Shown here piece by piece: positions 51,380 through 59,934 of a DNA stretch of 59,934 bases. How positions within the stretch are numbered: the stretch's first letter is position 1; each line of letters begins with the position of its first letter. The notes below the pieces were generated by a model, which saw only the letters and a program-made list of their open reading frames with translations, had not been told where the DNA came from and did not search any database. A program made the translations under genes and the position numbers. Origin of the DNA: an uncultured Bacteroidales bacterium (GTDB taxonomy: Bacteria > Bacteroidota > Bacteroidia > Bacteroidales > Muribaculaceae); the NCBI GenBank assembly GCA_949285735.1, contig CASEAQ010000012.1:1-59934 (forward strand). Reading direction: 5' to 3'.

Positions 51380-52366
51380 TTACTCAAAATTCACATTCAC
51401 GGTTATCGTTGACTCGGCTGTAGCCTCGGCATTGTCGGGCGACACGCCTACGAGCTTGTAAGTGACAGGTTGCGACAAGTCAACAGCCGAAACGCCCGAA
51501 GTCTGCTCCACGTCGCCTATATATGCCCTTTCGTTTGTGCCTGTCAAGGTAAACTCGGGAACTACGTTGCTCACGTCGGTTCCTGCCGGCAACGTAACGG
51601 TGTAGGTGAATGCACTGTAATCAAACTCGCTTCTGTCGAGCTCGCCCTCGACACCGTTGACACGGAACTCGTCAAACTCGGGATATTGCACCGTGTAGAG
51701 CTTGTAGTCGCGAATAGTGCCGAAGTGCGACACCACGGTTATGTCTTGCGTCTGCGACAAGTCATATCGGGTGGTGGTTCCATACGGTTCGCCACCCACA
51801 TACACTTGGGTCGAATCGGAGTCGATATAGAATCGCAGCCTCTGCGTGAGCGAAATAGTGGGCGTGGCGTTGCGATACTTCACCTTGCGCGGCAACCTCA
51901 TCACCCAGTCGCTGGCATTGAGCGCGTCGGCATACACCTCGTCATACAATATCTGCGGGCAAGACAACTGGCGTATCTCGGTCTCGTCATCGATTACCCT
52001 CACCCACACCGAGCAAGTGTCTTGCCGCAAGTCAACGGCAAGGTCGTTGTAGGTCGAGGCTATGCACACCACCTTGTAGGTACCGGGGGCTGAATAGGAA
52101 TAAGTAAACAACCCCTTGTTGACAACAAAGCCGGTGTTGCTCTCGCTGCGCAACTCATAGTTGTGCGACTCGTCGCCTGTGTAAATCGCAACTTGGTCGG
52201 CAACGCCCTCAAAATTAATTGTCATGGTCTCATTGATGCCGAGTTCGGTCTTGTCAACAACCATTCCGGCATGAGGGGTGGCAGCCTCATCGTCGTCGCA
52301 GGCTGCAATGAACGGGGCAAGCAACAACAGTGCCGACAATCTTATTATAGACTTGTTAAATTTCAT
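51380..52366 (-). CDS. DUF5018-like surface glycan-binding lipoprotein
   Basis: A 328-residue product with a lipobox (IAACDDDE, Cys23) followed by an acidic stretch, as expected of surface-exported lipoproteins. A PKD-like domain (TYSYSAPGTYKVVCIAS, about 85-125) is followed by a segment with an Ig-like fold (FDEFRVNGVEGELDRSEFDYSAFTYTVTLPAG) resembling DUF5018. The position straight after SusD (22 nt) is that of SusE-type surface glycan-binding proteins. It probably holds the polysaccharide at the cell surface for SusCD; ligand unknown. Confidence 0.75.
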   Translation of the reverse strand: MKFNKSIIRLSALLLLAPFIAACDDDEAATPHAGMVVDKTELGINETMTINFEGVADQVAIYTGDESHNYELRSESNTGFVVNKGLFTYSYSAPGTYKVVCIASTYNDLAVDLRQDTCSVWVRVIDDETEIRQLSCPQILYDEVYADALNASDWVMRLPRKVKYRNATPTISLTQRLRFYIDSDSTQVYVGGEPYGTTTRYDLSQTQDITVVSHFGTIRDYKLYTVQYPEFDEFRVNGVEGELDRSEFDYSAFTYTVTLPAGTDVSNVVPEFTLTGTNERAYIGDVEQTSGVSAVDLSQPVTYKLVGVSPDNAEATAESTITVNVNFE

Positions 52367-52388
52367 AAGCTAACATTCATTTTATCCA

Positions 52389-54074
52389 TTAATAACCAGG
52401 GTTCTGAGTTACGACACCGTTCGACACGTCGATTTCGCTCTGCGGTATCGGGAACAGTTCGTTCACACCCTCGCGGAAGTAGTAGCCACGCCTGTTGGCA
52501 CGGTTGGCACCATAAGCCTTTATCACTTCGGCGGCACGCTTCTGCCTAACGAGGTCGAAGAAACGATCCCACTCAAATGCAAACTCCTTGCGACGCTCTT
52601 CCCAAATCTGGTCGCGCATATAGCCATATCCGCCGCCGTTGTACAATGTAGTGCCGTTGTTGAGCGTGTTTACTTGTGCCTTGCACTTGTTCAGCTGCTC
52701 AAGCGCGGCAGCACCGTTGCCACACTCGTTGAGAGCCTCGGCATACATCAGCACCACGTCGGCATATCGCAAGTAGCGACGGTTCTTACCGTTGTCGCCG
52801 CCGTTCTGCGGACGCTCCTTCACTGGAGTGTACCACTTGAGCGACACGAATTTACCCGGACCGCACTGGCACAATTCGCCATCGGGCGTGTAGGTTTGAT
52901 GCCCAAGGTTGAAACTGCGGCGTGGGTCGCTACCATAAATCTCGGTGAGGATATTGTCGGTTGACCAAATAATCGGAGACGTGGAATACATATCGTCGAA
53001 TACATATCCGCCCTCGTTGGTGTCGCCCTCCGTTCCATCAGCCGACTCCTTGAAGACTACTTCAAAAATAGAACCGCTGCAGAACTCGCCAGTCTGGAAG
53101 AATTGGTCGATATAACCAATCGACGCACCATAGCAGTCGGCATAGCTGAGCGAGTATGCAGTGTGCAGGGCAGGCATTGCCGACGTAGGCTCCTCGTATG
53201 GGTCGGTTGCATTGTTAAGTTCGCGCGGCTTGAACCACAACCGCTTGCGCAGCGTTTCCCAATCCTCTTGCGAATCGTTCCACTGGAGCATCTCGGCATA
53301 GGTCATCGACATTCCGTCAACGAAATATTGCCCGAGGCGTACCATCTCTTCCCATTTCTCCGACTGAATGCCTGGCGTTGCCTGATACATGAGCACCTTC
53401 ATGAGCAATGCCACTGCCGCACCCGAACCAGCCTTGCCGGCATCGGTGCGCACATAGCGCGTGTCGAGCATTATGGCTGCCTCGCGCAAATCTTTCTCGA
53501 TATAGGCGTAGCATTCTTCGAGCGAGCTGCGCGGCACGACAAGGTTGTCAACGCTCTCCACCTCGGGGCGAATGGGCACGCCGCCGTAGGTTTTCACAAG
53601 GTTGAAGTAGAACAATGCGCGCAAGAACTTGGCTTGCCCGAGAATCTCGCGCACACGCTTATACTCAAGGTAGTCGTCGTTTGACAACTGCACACGGTGG
53701 GCGTTGGCAATCACTTCATTGGCACGGTGAATGCCCTTGTAGTTAATTTCCCAACGGTCGCGAATGTAGCTATTGGACGTGGTGAATCGGAAGCTCACCA
53801 ATTGCCCCATCTGGCTCGACAGCCCCTCGTCGGCGCCCCACACGTCGTCGGCAGTAGCCTCGCCAAAACGCCAATCGCTGTCGTTGAATGTGTCGGACTG
53901 CAAAATGTCGTATGTGGCATCGAGTGCCGACTGCAACTTGTATCTCGTGTCATAGAAATCCTCATCGGTCGAGTAGCCAAGCACGTCCTTGTCGAGGAAA
54001 TCCTCGCAGCCCGAAAGTGAAATCATCACGAGACACGCAAAACTATATTTTATCAAATTCTTAATCATAATCAC
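52389..54074 (-). CDS. RagB/SusD-family outer-membrane lipoprotein
   Basis: The 561-residue product has a lipobox (LSGCEDFLD, Cys22 by this start); a start two codons later is possible. It has the SusD helical fold with TPR-like pairs (GIHRANEVIANAHRV, ILGQAKFLRALFYFNLVKTYGGVPI, typical) and a C-terminal half with RYADVVLMYAEALNECG, WEERRKEFAFEWDRFFDLVR and FPIPQSEIDVS. It forms the lid of the SusC channel and binds the glycan. 13 nt separates it from susC. Confidence 0.95.
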   Translation of the reverse strand: MIMIKNLIKYSFACLVMISLSGCEDFLDKDVLGYSTDEDFYDTRYKLQSALDATYDILQSDTFNDSDWRFGEATADDVWGADEGLSSQMGQLVSFRFTTSNSYIRDRWEINYKGIHRANEVIANAHRVQLSNDDYLEYKRVREILGQAKFLRALFYFNLVKTYGGVPIRPEVESVDNLVVPRSSLEECYAYIEKDLREAAIMLDTRYVRTDAGKAGSGAAVALLMKVLMYQATPGIQSEKWEEMVRLGQYFVDGMSMTYAEMLQWNDSQEDWETLRKRLWFKPRELNNATDPYEEPTSAMPALHTAYSLSYADCYGASIGYIDQFFQTGEFCSGSIFEVVFKESADGTEGDTNEGGYVFDDMYSTSPIIWSTDNILTEIYGSDPRRSFNLGHQTYTPDGELCQCGPGKFVSLKWYTPVKERPQNGGDNGKNRRYLRYADVVLMYAEALNECGNGAAALEQLNKCKAQVNTLNNGTTLYNGGGYGYMRDQIWEERRKEFAFEWDRFFDLVRQKRAAEVIKAYGANRANRRGYYFREGVNELFPIPQSEIDVSNGVVTQNPGY

Positions 54075-54087
54075 GCACCTGTGTATG

Positions 54088-57000
54088 TTATAATCCTAAT
54101 TTAATACCAATCGTGAATGAACGCGTCTGCGGATAGTTTCCGTGGTCAACACCCATACTCAAGTTGTTAGACTCAGTGCCAACCACCTTGCCTACTTCGG
54201 GGTCGAGACCGTCGTAGCCTGTGAAGGTCAACAGATTGTAGGCACACAAAGATACCGCCAAATTCGACATTCTCCACTTCTTTATCAAATTACTCGGGAA
54301 ATTGTAGGTCAAGCGCAACTCCTTCAGACGAATATATGAGCCGTCCTGCACAAGGAAGTCCGATGCACGGAAGTTGCGAGCCGCATCGGTCGGGTCGAGG
54401 TCGGGAATAGAAGCCCCGGTGTTCAACGGGAAGAATGCTCGGTCTTCGTTGATTTGCCCAGACCAGTGGCGCTCGCGAATGTCGGCATACACGTTGCCTT
54501 CGGCTGCATTATACAGGTAATAATCCATCACATTGAAGATTTCATTACCCGTCTGTCCTTGGAAGAATATGTTGAGGTCGAAGTTGCCATAGCTCAATTG
54601 GATAGGAATACCAAACACGAAGTCGGGCAGCGGCGAACCAAGGTAGGTGCGGTCTTCGGCAGTAATCTGTCCGTCGCCATTGAGGTCCTTGAAGCGGAAG
54701 TCGCCAGGGCGGGTGGTCTGCTCCCAATCGTTCTTACCAGGTTCGTACTGCGCACTCTGGCGCACCTCTTCATAGGACTGGAAAATACCGTCGGTGACAT
54801 AGCCATAGAAGCTGCCTATCGGGCGACCCACTTCAGTTTTTGTCACATAGTCGAGAATGCTTCCCTCGCTCAGGTATGCACCCCATATCGGCTCGTTGCC
54901 AGTACCGAGGCTCGTAACCTCGTTCTTTATCCAAGATATGTTGAAACCAATCTCGTAGCGGAACTTGTTGATTTGGTTCTTGTAGCTCACGTTATACTCA
55001 ACGCCATAGTTGCGCACAGCTCCGGCATTCGTCATGGGATATGCCGTGTCGTCGAGACCAGCCGAAAGCACAGTCGGAACGCGCAGCAACATATCGGAAG
55101 TGTTCTTGTTGAAATACTCGATGCTCATCGACAGGCTGTTGCCCAAGAAGCCAAGGTCGAGCCCGACGTTGAACGTCTCGGCTTTCTCCCACTTAATGTC
55201 GGGGTTGCCGATAGTCACCGATGCGGCACCGGGGTAAAGTATGTGGTTGCCCACTCCATAAGGATAGTTGTATTGGGTGGTAATGGTGGTGTAGCGCGAC
55301 AACTCATCGATGCGGTTGTTACCAAGGATACCCCAACCAATCCTCAACTTACCAAGACTGAGCCAATCGACATTTTCCATGAACGGTTCGCTTGAGAACT
55401 TCCAACCTGCCGACACCGACGGGAACACGCCCCAGCGGTTGTCCTTGGCAAACACCGACGATGCATCGGCACGAATGTTGGCTTGGAACAGATAGCGGTC
55501 GAGCACGTTGTAGTTGACACGGCCGATAAAGCCCACCGCCGACCAATGCGAATCAAGTCCATAGGTCTTGTCGCCAGTGTAGCCGCTCGACAAGTACCAG
55601 TCGTTGTCGTTGTTGCTCGGGGTGCCGCGCTTGGTAGATTCCTGCCAACTGTATTTATAACCTTCGGCAGTCTGTCCGGCAAGCACTGTCACGTCGTGTA
55701 CCTTGTTGCCCCAGTGGAATGTCAACAGGTTGTTTACCTCCCATTTGTCGGTACGATTCTGACGTTTGTAAACCGATGACAAGTCGCTCGGCATTGTGAA
55801 ATCCTCATCGAGCTTCTGCACTTCGGTAAAGTTGCTGTTGGTTTCAGGCACTACATAATAGGACGCCTTGAACTGGTAGGTCAGCAGCTTGCCGATGTTG
55901 GCAGTCAGGCTCAGGTTCATGTCGAAGCGGTCGCTGCGTATGCGCTCGTGGTTGCGGTCGAGCATGGCAAGCGGATGGTCTTCCGACCAATACCCTTTTG
56001 AGTCGTAGGTGTAAATCAACGGATTCTGGTACAAAGCCTTCTTCAACACGCTGTTTTGCCCTTCGGGAACGGCATGGCGATCATCGTTGGTATAGGCAAA
56101 TGTGGCTTGCATATTCAACCACGATGCCAATTGATGGCTTACGTTGGCACGGGCGTTGAAGCGTTGGTAGCTCGATGTTTCGACAAAACCGTTTTCCTTA
56201 TAATAGCTTGCGCTCACAAGGAACTTGGTCTTCTCGTTGCCGCCCGACACCGACAGGTTGTAATTTTGCTTAAAGCCCGTGCGAGTGATGGCATCCCACC
56301 AATTCTTGGGCGAGTTGTTGCGTATGGTGTCGATGCGGTGAAACTTATTGTTGTCGAAATACATTTGCCCGTTCTCGTCACGTGAATAATACAATTGCCC
56401 GTCAACCGAGTAGTCTTGCAGTCCGTTGATGTAGTCGGTCATCAAGGCATAATCGTCAACGCCCATCACGTCGATTTTCTTCCACGGGTTGGCGATGCCC
56501 ACATAGCTGTCGAAGGTGATGCGAGTCTTGCCCTCCTGCCCTGTCTTGGTGGTGATGGAAACCACGCCGTTTGCAGCACGCGCACCATAGACGGCACTCG
56601 AAGCAGCATCCTTGAACACCTCGACGTTGGCAATATCGTTGGGATTGAGGTGGTCGATGTTGTCAACGATAAATCCGTCAACCACATACAGAGGGTCGGC
56701 ATCGTTGACTGTACCCGTACCACGAATCTTTATAGTAGTGTTGCTGCCTGGTGCACCAGTGTTCTGGATGATGTTCACACCAGCCGCCTTGCCTTGCAAT
56801 GCCTGCAATGCCGACGAAACAGGCACATCGTTGATGTCGCGACCAGAGACCGAAGAAATCGAACCCGTGATGTCACTCTTGCGCTGTACACCGTAACCAA
56901 TCACTACCAGCTCTTCGAGCTCGGCTGTGGTCGATTGTAGCTTCACGTCTATCACTTGTTGCCCGTCAACCTTGACTTTGGTGCTCTTATACCCCACATA

Positions 57001-57231
57001 GGAAAAAGTCAACGTGGCATTCTTGTCAACCGTCAAACTGAAATTGCCGTCAAAATCGGTCATCGTTCCGTTGGTCGTCCCGTCCTCCATTATCGACACA
57101 CCTATCAGCACCTCTTGCGTGTCGGCATCGCTGACATTGCCCTTGACGCTGATTTTCTGCGCAAACGAAGAAAAGGCAAACAACATTGCAGCCATAACCA
57201 AGGCGGCTTTCTTTATTATTTCTCTACGCAT
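54088..57231 (-). CDS. SusC/RagA-family TonB-dependent outer-membrane transporter
   Basis: The 1,047-residue product has a signal peptide, a CarboxypepD-like N-terminal domain (about 27-105: KGNVSDADTQEVLIGVSI ... TFSYVGYKSTKVKV), a TonB-box region (ELEELVVIGYG), a plug (SALQALQGKAAGVNI, GARAANGVVSITTK) and a 22-strand barrel ending in IGIKLGL. It imports oligosaccharides with SusD, using energy from TonB-ExbBD (encoded elsewhere). No sign of damage. It precedes SusD by 13 nt; the 186 nt upstream contains a hairpin and no clear promoter. Confidence 0.96.
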   Translation of the reverse strand: MRREIIKKAALVMAAMLFAFSSFAQKISVKGNVSDADTQEVLIGVSIMEDGTTNGTMTDFDGNFSLTVDKNATLTFSYVGYKSTKVKVDGQQVIDVKLQSTTAELEELVVIGYGVQRKSDITGSISSVSGRDINDVPVSSALQALQGKAAGVNIIQNTGAPGSNTTIKIRGTGTVNDADPLYVVDGFIVDNIDHLNPNDIANVEVFKDAASSAVYGARAANGVVSITTKTGQEGKTRITFDSYVGIANPWKKIDVMGVDDYALMTDYINGLQDYSVDGQLYYSRDENGQMYFDNNKFHRIDTIRNNSPKNWWDAITRTGFKQNYNLSVSGGNEKTKFLVSASYYKENGFVETSSYQRFNARANVSHQLASWLNMQATFAYTNDDRHAVPEGQNSVLKKALYQNPLIYTYDSKGYWSEDHPLAMLDRNHERIRSDRFDMNLSLTANIGKLLTYQFKASYYVVPETNSNFTEVQKLDEDFTMPSDLSSVYKRQNRTDKWEVNNLLTFHWGNKVHDVTVLAGQTAEGYKYSWQESTKRGTPSNNDNDWYLSSGYTGDKTYGLDSHWSAVGFIGRVNYNVLDRYLFQANIRADASSVFAKDNRWGVFPSVSAGWKFSSEPFMENVDWLSLGKLRIGWGILGNNRIDELSRYTTITTQYNYPYGVGNHILYPGAASVTIGNPDIKWEKAETFNVGLDLGFLGNSLSMSIEYFNKNTSDMLLRVPTVLSAGLDDTAYPMTNAGAVRNYGVEYNVSYKNQINKFRYEIGFNISWIKNEVTSLGTGNEPIWGAYLSEGSILDYVTKTEVGRPIGSFYGYVTDGIFQSYEEVRQSAQYEPGKNDWEQTTRPGDFRFKDLNGDGQITAEDRTYLGSPLPDFVFGIPIQLSYGNFDLNIFFQGQTGNEIFNVMDYYLYNAAEGNVYADIRERHWSGQINEDRAFFPLNTGASIPDLDPTDAARNFRASDFLVQDGSYIRLKELRLTYNFPSNLIKKWRMSNLAVSLCAYNLLTFTGYDGLDPEVGKVVGTESNNLSMGVDHGNYPQTRSFTIGIKLGL

Positions 57232-57317
57232 TTGCCTACTGTGATTTTATGAATGAATGTGTGATTGTGTGTGTGCCACACACTCCTCCTCGCAGGGAGG
57301 GGGGTAGCTTTAAAGAT

Positions 57318-57381
57318 GGGATGCCAAAACACTCAAGACTACATTATACATAGATAACTGTTTCGGCATCCCTCTTTTTTT
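57318..57381. terminator. Hairpin between the ELWxxDGT gene and susC
   Basis: GGGATGCCAAAAC (57318-57330) pairs with GTTTCGGCATCCC (57360-57372) with one mismatch. The T tract (TCTTTTTTT) is on the right, i.e. proper for rightward transcription; leftward only ATCTTT follows. It may partly separate expression of the ELWxxDGT gene from susCD. Confidence 0.5.
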
Positions 57382-57417
57382 AGACTGTAGATAAAATGTG
57401 TATTTTGTGTTGCGTGT

Positions 57418-59256
57418 TTATTCTACAATCAACTTAGACACAAATGTTCCACCGTCGGTAGTGATTGCAACATTGTAAATGCCGGCTGCAACACCTTCGA
57501 TGTTGACATTGCCGTTGTCGCCATTGTCGGTCTTCACCAAGCGTCCGGCGAGGTCATAAACCTTTACATCCTTAACCGTGCCTTCCACGTTGAAACGGAA
57601 GTGGTCGGTTGCCGGGTTGGGATAAACGCTCACGTTGTTTTCGTTGCCAGCCACTTCGTCGATGCCGCTGCCACCTTCTTCGATTTCCTTGCGAGTGCGA
57701 TATTCAGGTTCAAGGTTGTCGGCATCGCGTTCGGGGTCATAACCCTCTTTTTCATAATAGTAGCTGTAAAGGCTGCCGCTGGCATCACTTGTTGCAAACA
57801 GCAATTTGCCGCCGCAGTTGCGCAAGGTGTGAATCATGTCGCCATCTGCCGAGAGGTCGGTCACCTGCACGGGGAATTGGTCTTTGTTATCGATGCGCCA
57901 CAAGTGAACCTTCATGTCGCCGGCAGCTTCGTTCCACCAGTAAAGGCTACCGTTGCACACGGTCAAGTCCTTAACCCAGTTGCACTGAACACCAGGACCG
58001 AGGTCTGATTGCATCTTTACAGTCTCGCCGTCGGTGTACCACAATTCACCACCATGGTTCGACTCGATAAGTGGGTCGGTACCTGAGTTTGCACAGAACA
58101 AGTAAACGCCATCAAATTCAACACCCGGGTCGGGGAAACTTTGGTTGGTTGCACTCGGGTCGGTGACATTGATGTCAAATACCCTGAAGTCGCCCGGTTC
58201 GCAGTTGGTGGCACCAAGCTCGCAACCAGTGGCAGCCGAATAGCCGCGGAAGTAAATCTTGCCGTTATAGGGATACATTGCAACGTCTGATGCACCGCCA
58301 CCGCGTGGGAAGCCCGCATCGTCGAACGTAGGGTTGCTGTCATATATCTGGTATGTGCCTTCAGGCGTGCCATCGCTTGCCCACGGCTCGTTGCTGCTCT
58401 CGATAGAGAAAGCCTTGAAGAAAAGTTTCTCGTTGTAGAAGTTGGTGAAGTTGTCGAGAGCCGAGTCAGCTGTACCCGAAGCAATTTCCTCGGTGTTTAT
58501 ATCCATTATAAATTTCGTGCCTTCTTCAGTTCCGTCGGTTACCCACAATTCACCGCCCATTGTGCCGTCGATGTCGTCGGCTTTGAAGAATACTTTGCGG
58601 CCCACGCGGCAATACGGAGTCTTCCAAGTGGTGTTGTCCTGCCCGGGGAACTTCATCATGCACTGCTTAATCATCTTGGTGCCTTCTTCAGTTCCGTCGG
58701 TCACCCACAACCACCATTGTGCACCGCTCTCGCTGTATATCTCGCTTTCAAAATCTTGTGCGGCAAACACAATTTGGTTTTCGTTCACTTGTGTGAAACC
58801 ACGAGGGTTGGACGAGCTGATTTCATGAATATCCTTCACCATGTATGTGCCCTCTTCGGTGCCGTCAGAAATCCACAACTCGGTACCATAGTCATCGTTG
58901 GTGGCGGCGAACACTACCTTGTCGTTGAAACGAGTGAGGTAGCACACGTCAGAGCTTGCGCTGCCAGGTACAATATCCTTCACAAGGCGAGTGCCATCTT
59001 TCGTGCCGTCGGTCACCCACAATTCCTCGCCGTGCTCGCTATCGGTTGCGGCAAAGAATGCATAGTAACCTTTTTCGGGAGAACCGGCAACGACAAGGTT
59101 CTTGTCTTTTGCCAAATTCCTCACGGTCGAAATGTTTGCACTTACCCCATCGGGCAATAGGCTGATTAATTCCCCACCTGCTTGCGATGTCTGAGCCGAC
59201 ACACTACCTGCAAGCAGTGTCAAACCGGCAGTTAATAGTAAGTTTCTTTTTTTCAT
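57418..59256 (-). CDS. ELWxxDGT-repeat secreted protein with T9SS type A sorting domain
   Basis: A 612-residue product with a signal peptide (MKKRNLLLTAGLTLLAGSVSAQ). It carries about six repeats of the form ELWVTDGTEEGT with intervening FNDKVVFAA-type strands (about residues 70-430), expected to fold as a propeller. The C-terminal ~75 residues are a typical sorting domain: VYPNPATDHFRFNVEG, VKVYDLAGRLV, GIYNVAITTDGG and a final KLIVE. The repeat family has no proved function. Here it sits at the head of the susCD block, between a GH2 gene and susC, so a surface glycan-binding role is likely (inference). Confidence 0.88.
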   Translation of the reverse strand: MKKRNLLLTAGLTLLAGSVSAQTSQAGGELISLLPDGVSANISTVRNLAKDKNLVVAGSPEKGYYAFFAATDSEHGEELWVTDGTKDGTRLVKDIVPGSASSDVCYLTRFNDKVVFAATNDDYGTELWISDGTEEGTYMVKDIHEISSSNPRGFTQVNENQIVFAAQDFESEIYSESGAQWWLWVTDGTEEGTKMIKQCMMKFPGQDNTTWKTPYCRVGRKVFFKADDIDGTMGGELWVTDGTEEGTKFIMDINTEEIASGTADSALDNFTNFYNEKLFFKAFSIESSNEPWASDGTPEGTYQIYDSNPTFDDAGFPRGGGASDVAMYPYNGKIYFRGYSAATGCELGATNCEPGDFRVFDINVTDPSATNQSFPDPGVEFDGVYLFCANSGTDPLIESNHGGELWYTDGETVKMQSDLGPGVQCNWVKDLTVCNGSLYWWNEAAGDMKVHLWRIDNKDQFPVQVTDLSADGDMIHTLRNCGGKLLFATSDASGSLYSYYYEKEGYDPERDADNLEPEYRTRKEIEEGGSGIDEVAGNENNVSVYPNPATDHFRFNVEGTVKDVKVYDLAGRLVKTDNGDNGNVNIEGVAAGIYNVAITTDGGTFVSKLIVE

Positions 59257-59340
59257 AGCTTTTTTTGATTAATGTTATTTGGTTTATAGTTAATTACATC
59301 TGTTGCACAGACGTGACTTAGAAAGTTTCGTTCCACATTA

Positions 59341-59934
59341 TTATTTTGTCGCAGCCGCGCCGCGGGCTTTCAGCATCTCGGCAACCTCTTTCTTTGCCTG
59401 TTCGCGCGACTTGGTAAAGATTTTCCTTATACGCTCAACGTCAAACTTGTTTTGACGGTCGTAGGTATAAATGCCGTTCTTTTCAAGCTCCACGTCAACA
59501 AGTTGCGTGAAGCAGAAACCGTCGATATGGTCGAGGCTGAGCACCACGTTCACTTGCTCTTCGAGCCGTTTGTAAAATTCCTCGATTGTCTGCGGTGCTT
59601 GCCCATATCCCCAGAACGATTCCTTGCTGGCGACTTCTGCCGTCTTCATCTCCTGCACCCACCTGATGCCGCCAAACTCGTCAATCATATATGCCTCGCC
59701 ATTGTAAGGCGCGCTGTGCTCGGGATGGTGGATATAGGGTGTTCCGTCCTCGTCGAGCTTCAACTGGTCGTACAATTTCACGGGGTCTTGCTCATAGGTA
59801 TGTTCGGCATAGATGTCGGTGTGCCCGGCATGGAAGCCACCGCTCACGGTCACCACGGGGCGAGTGTGGTCGATGCGCTTTGTCAAGAAATACAAGTCGT
59901 TGGTCATGCGGGCACGCTGTCCGTCAACGTCGGG
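59341..59934 (-). CDS. GH2-family glycoside hydrolase, C-terminal part (5' end outside window)
   Basis: The frame is open through the right edge; the C-terminal 197 residues are visible. RIDHTRPVVTVSGGFH, YMIDEFGGIRW (containing the probable nucleophile Glu) and HIDGFCFTQLVDVELEKNGIYTYDRQNKFD correspond to the end of the GH2 barrel, resembling the end of the GH2 enzyme at 42076-43905. It is followed 84 nt later by the ELWxxDGT gene, and so belongs to the same PUL. The rest of the protein is missing only because the window ends. Confidence 0.85.
   Translation of the reverse strand, partial: PDVDGQRARMTNDLYFLTKRIDHTRPVVTVSGGFHAGHTDIYAEHTYEQDPVKLYDQLKLDEDGTPYIHHPEHSAPYNGEAYMIDEFGGIRWVQEMKTAEVASKESFWGYGQAPQTIEEFYKRLEEQVNVVLSLDHIDGFCFTQLVDVELEKNGIYTYDRQNKFDVERIRKIFTKSREQAKKEVAEMLKARGAAATK

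Overview
The window looks like the chromosome of a gut-type Bacteroidales. Evidence is a SusC/SusD polysaccharide utilization locus (PUL) with a hybrid two-component regulator, fused FeoA-FeoB, several proteins ending in type IX secretion (T9SS)-like sorting domains, and promoters of Bacteroidetes form (-33 TTTG, about 19 nt, -7 TAnnTTTG). A member of the Muribaculaceae or a related family fits best, but the family is a guess. I see no rRNA, tRNA, CRISPR array or complete insertion sequence.

Left part (1-11.1 kb, accessory character): the tail of a DUF6377 regulator; a 1,297-residue secreted SGNH hydrolase with starch-binding-like modules and a sorting tail; two small exported proteins read leftward from a promoter whose transcript would start with a ~168-nt near-palindrome; then an AraC regulator divergent from a run of a shikimate-dehydrogenase-like enzyme, a TauE/SafE permease, an aldo/keto reductase broken by a stop and a frameshift, an exported PPC-domain protein and a DUF2271 lipoprotein. 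That run looks like a small, AraC-controlled metabolic cluster that is decaying.

Middle part (11.2-40.7 kb, mostly housekeeping): uvrA; a leftward operon nitroreductase-DUF6452 lipoprotein-recX-comF; three tandem GYF_2 membrane proteins, two with a CD225/dispanin-like domain; feoAB; an Rpn/PD-(D/E)XK nuclease-transposase followed directly by a probable 143-bp MITE; a GH13 amylase divergent from a TPR/AraC membrane regulator; the operon small membrane protein-dxs-trkA-trkH; maeB; an NfsA-like oxidoreductase divergent from prfA-DUF4153-pyrF; and pgk.

Right part (40.9 kb to the edge) is one PUL, all leftward: truncated GH2 enzyme, ELWxxDGT-repeat protein with sorting tail, SusC, SusD, DUF5018-like surface lipoprotein, BNR/sialidase-fold protein with a CBM9-like domain and sorting tail, hybrid two-component sensor, GH43 lipoprotein, second GH2 enzyme and aldose 1-epimerase, ending at a strong terminator. 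SusCD and the lipoproteins would bind and import a glycan; GH2, GH43 and the BNR enzyme would trim it (substrate unknown; an arabinose- and galactose-containing plant glycan would fit); the hybrid sensor would detect a released sugar.

The less ordinary observations are the structured leader at 5872-6039, a repeated terminator-plus-promoter element (three copies), a 21-bp spaced direct repeat in the AraC divergent region, the shikimate dehydrogenase paralogue without its substrate-binding serines, the MITE, the GYF/CD225 trio and the 59-residue membrane protein in front of dxs.
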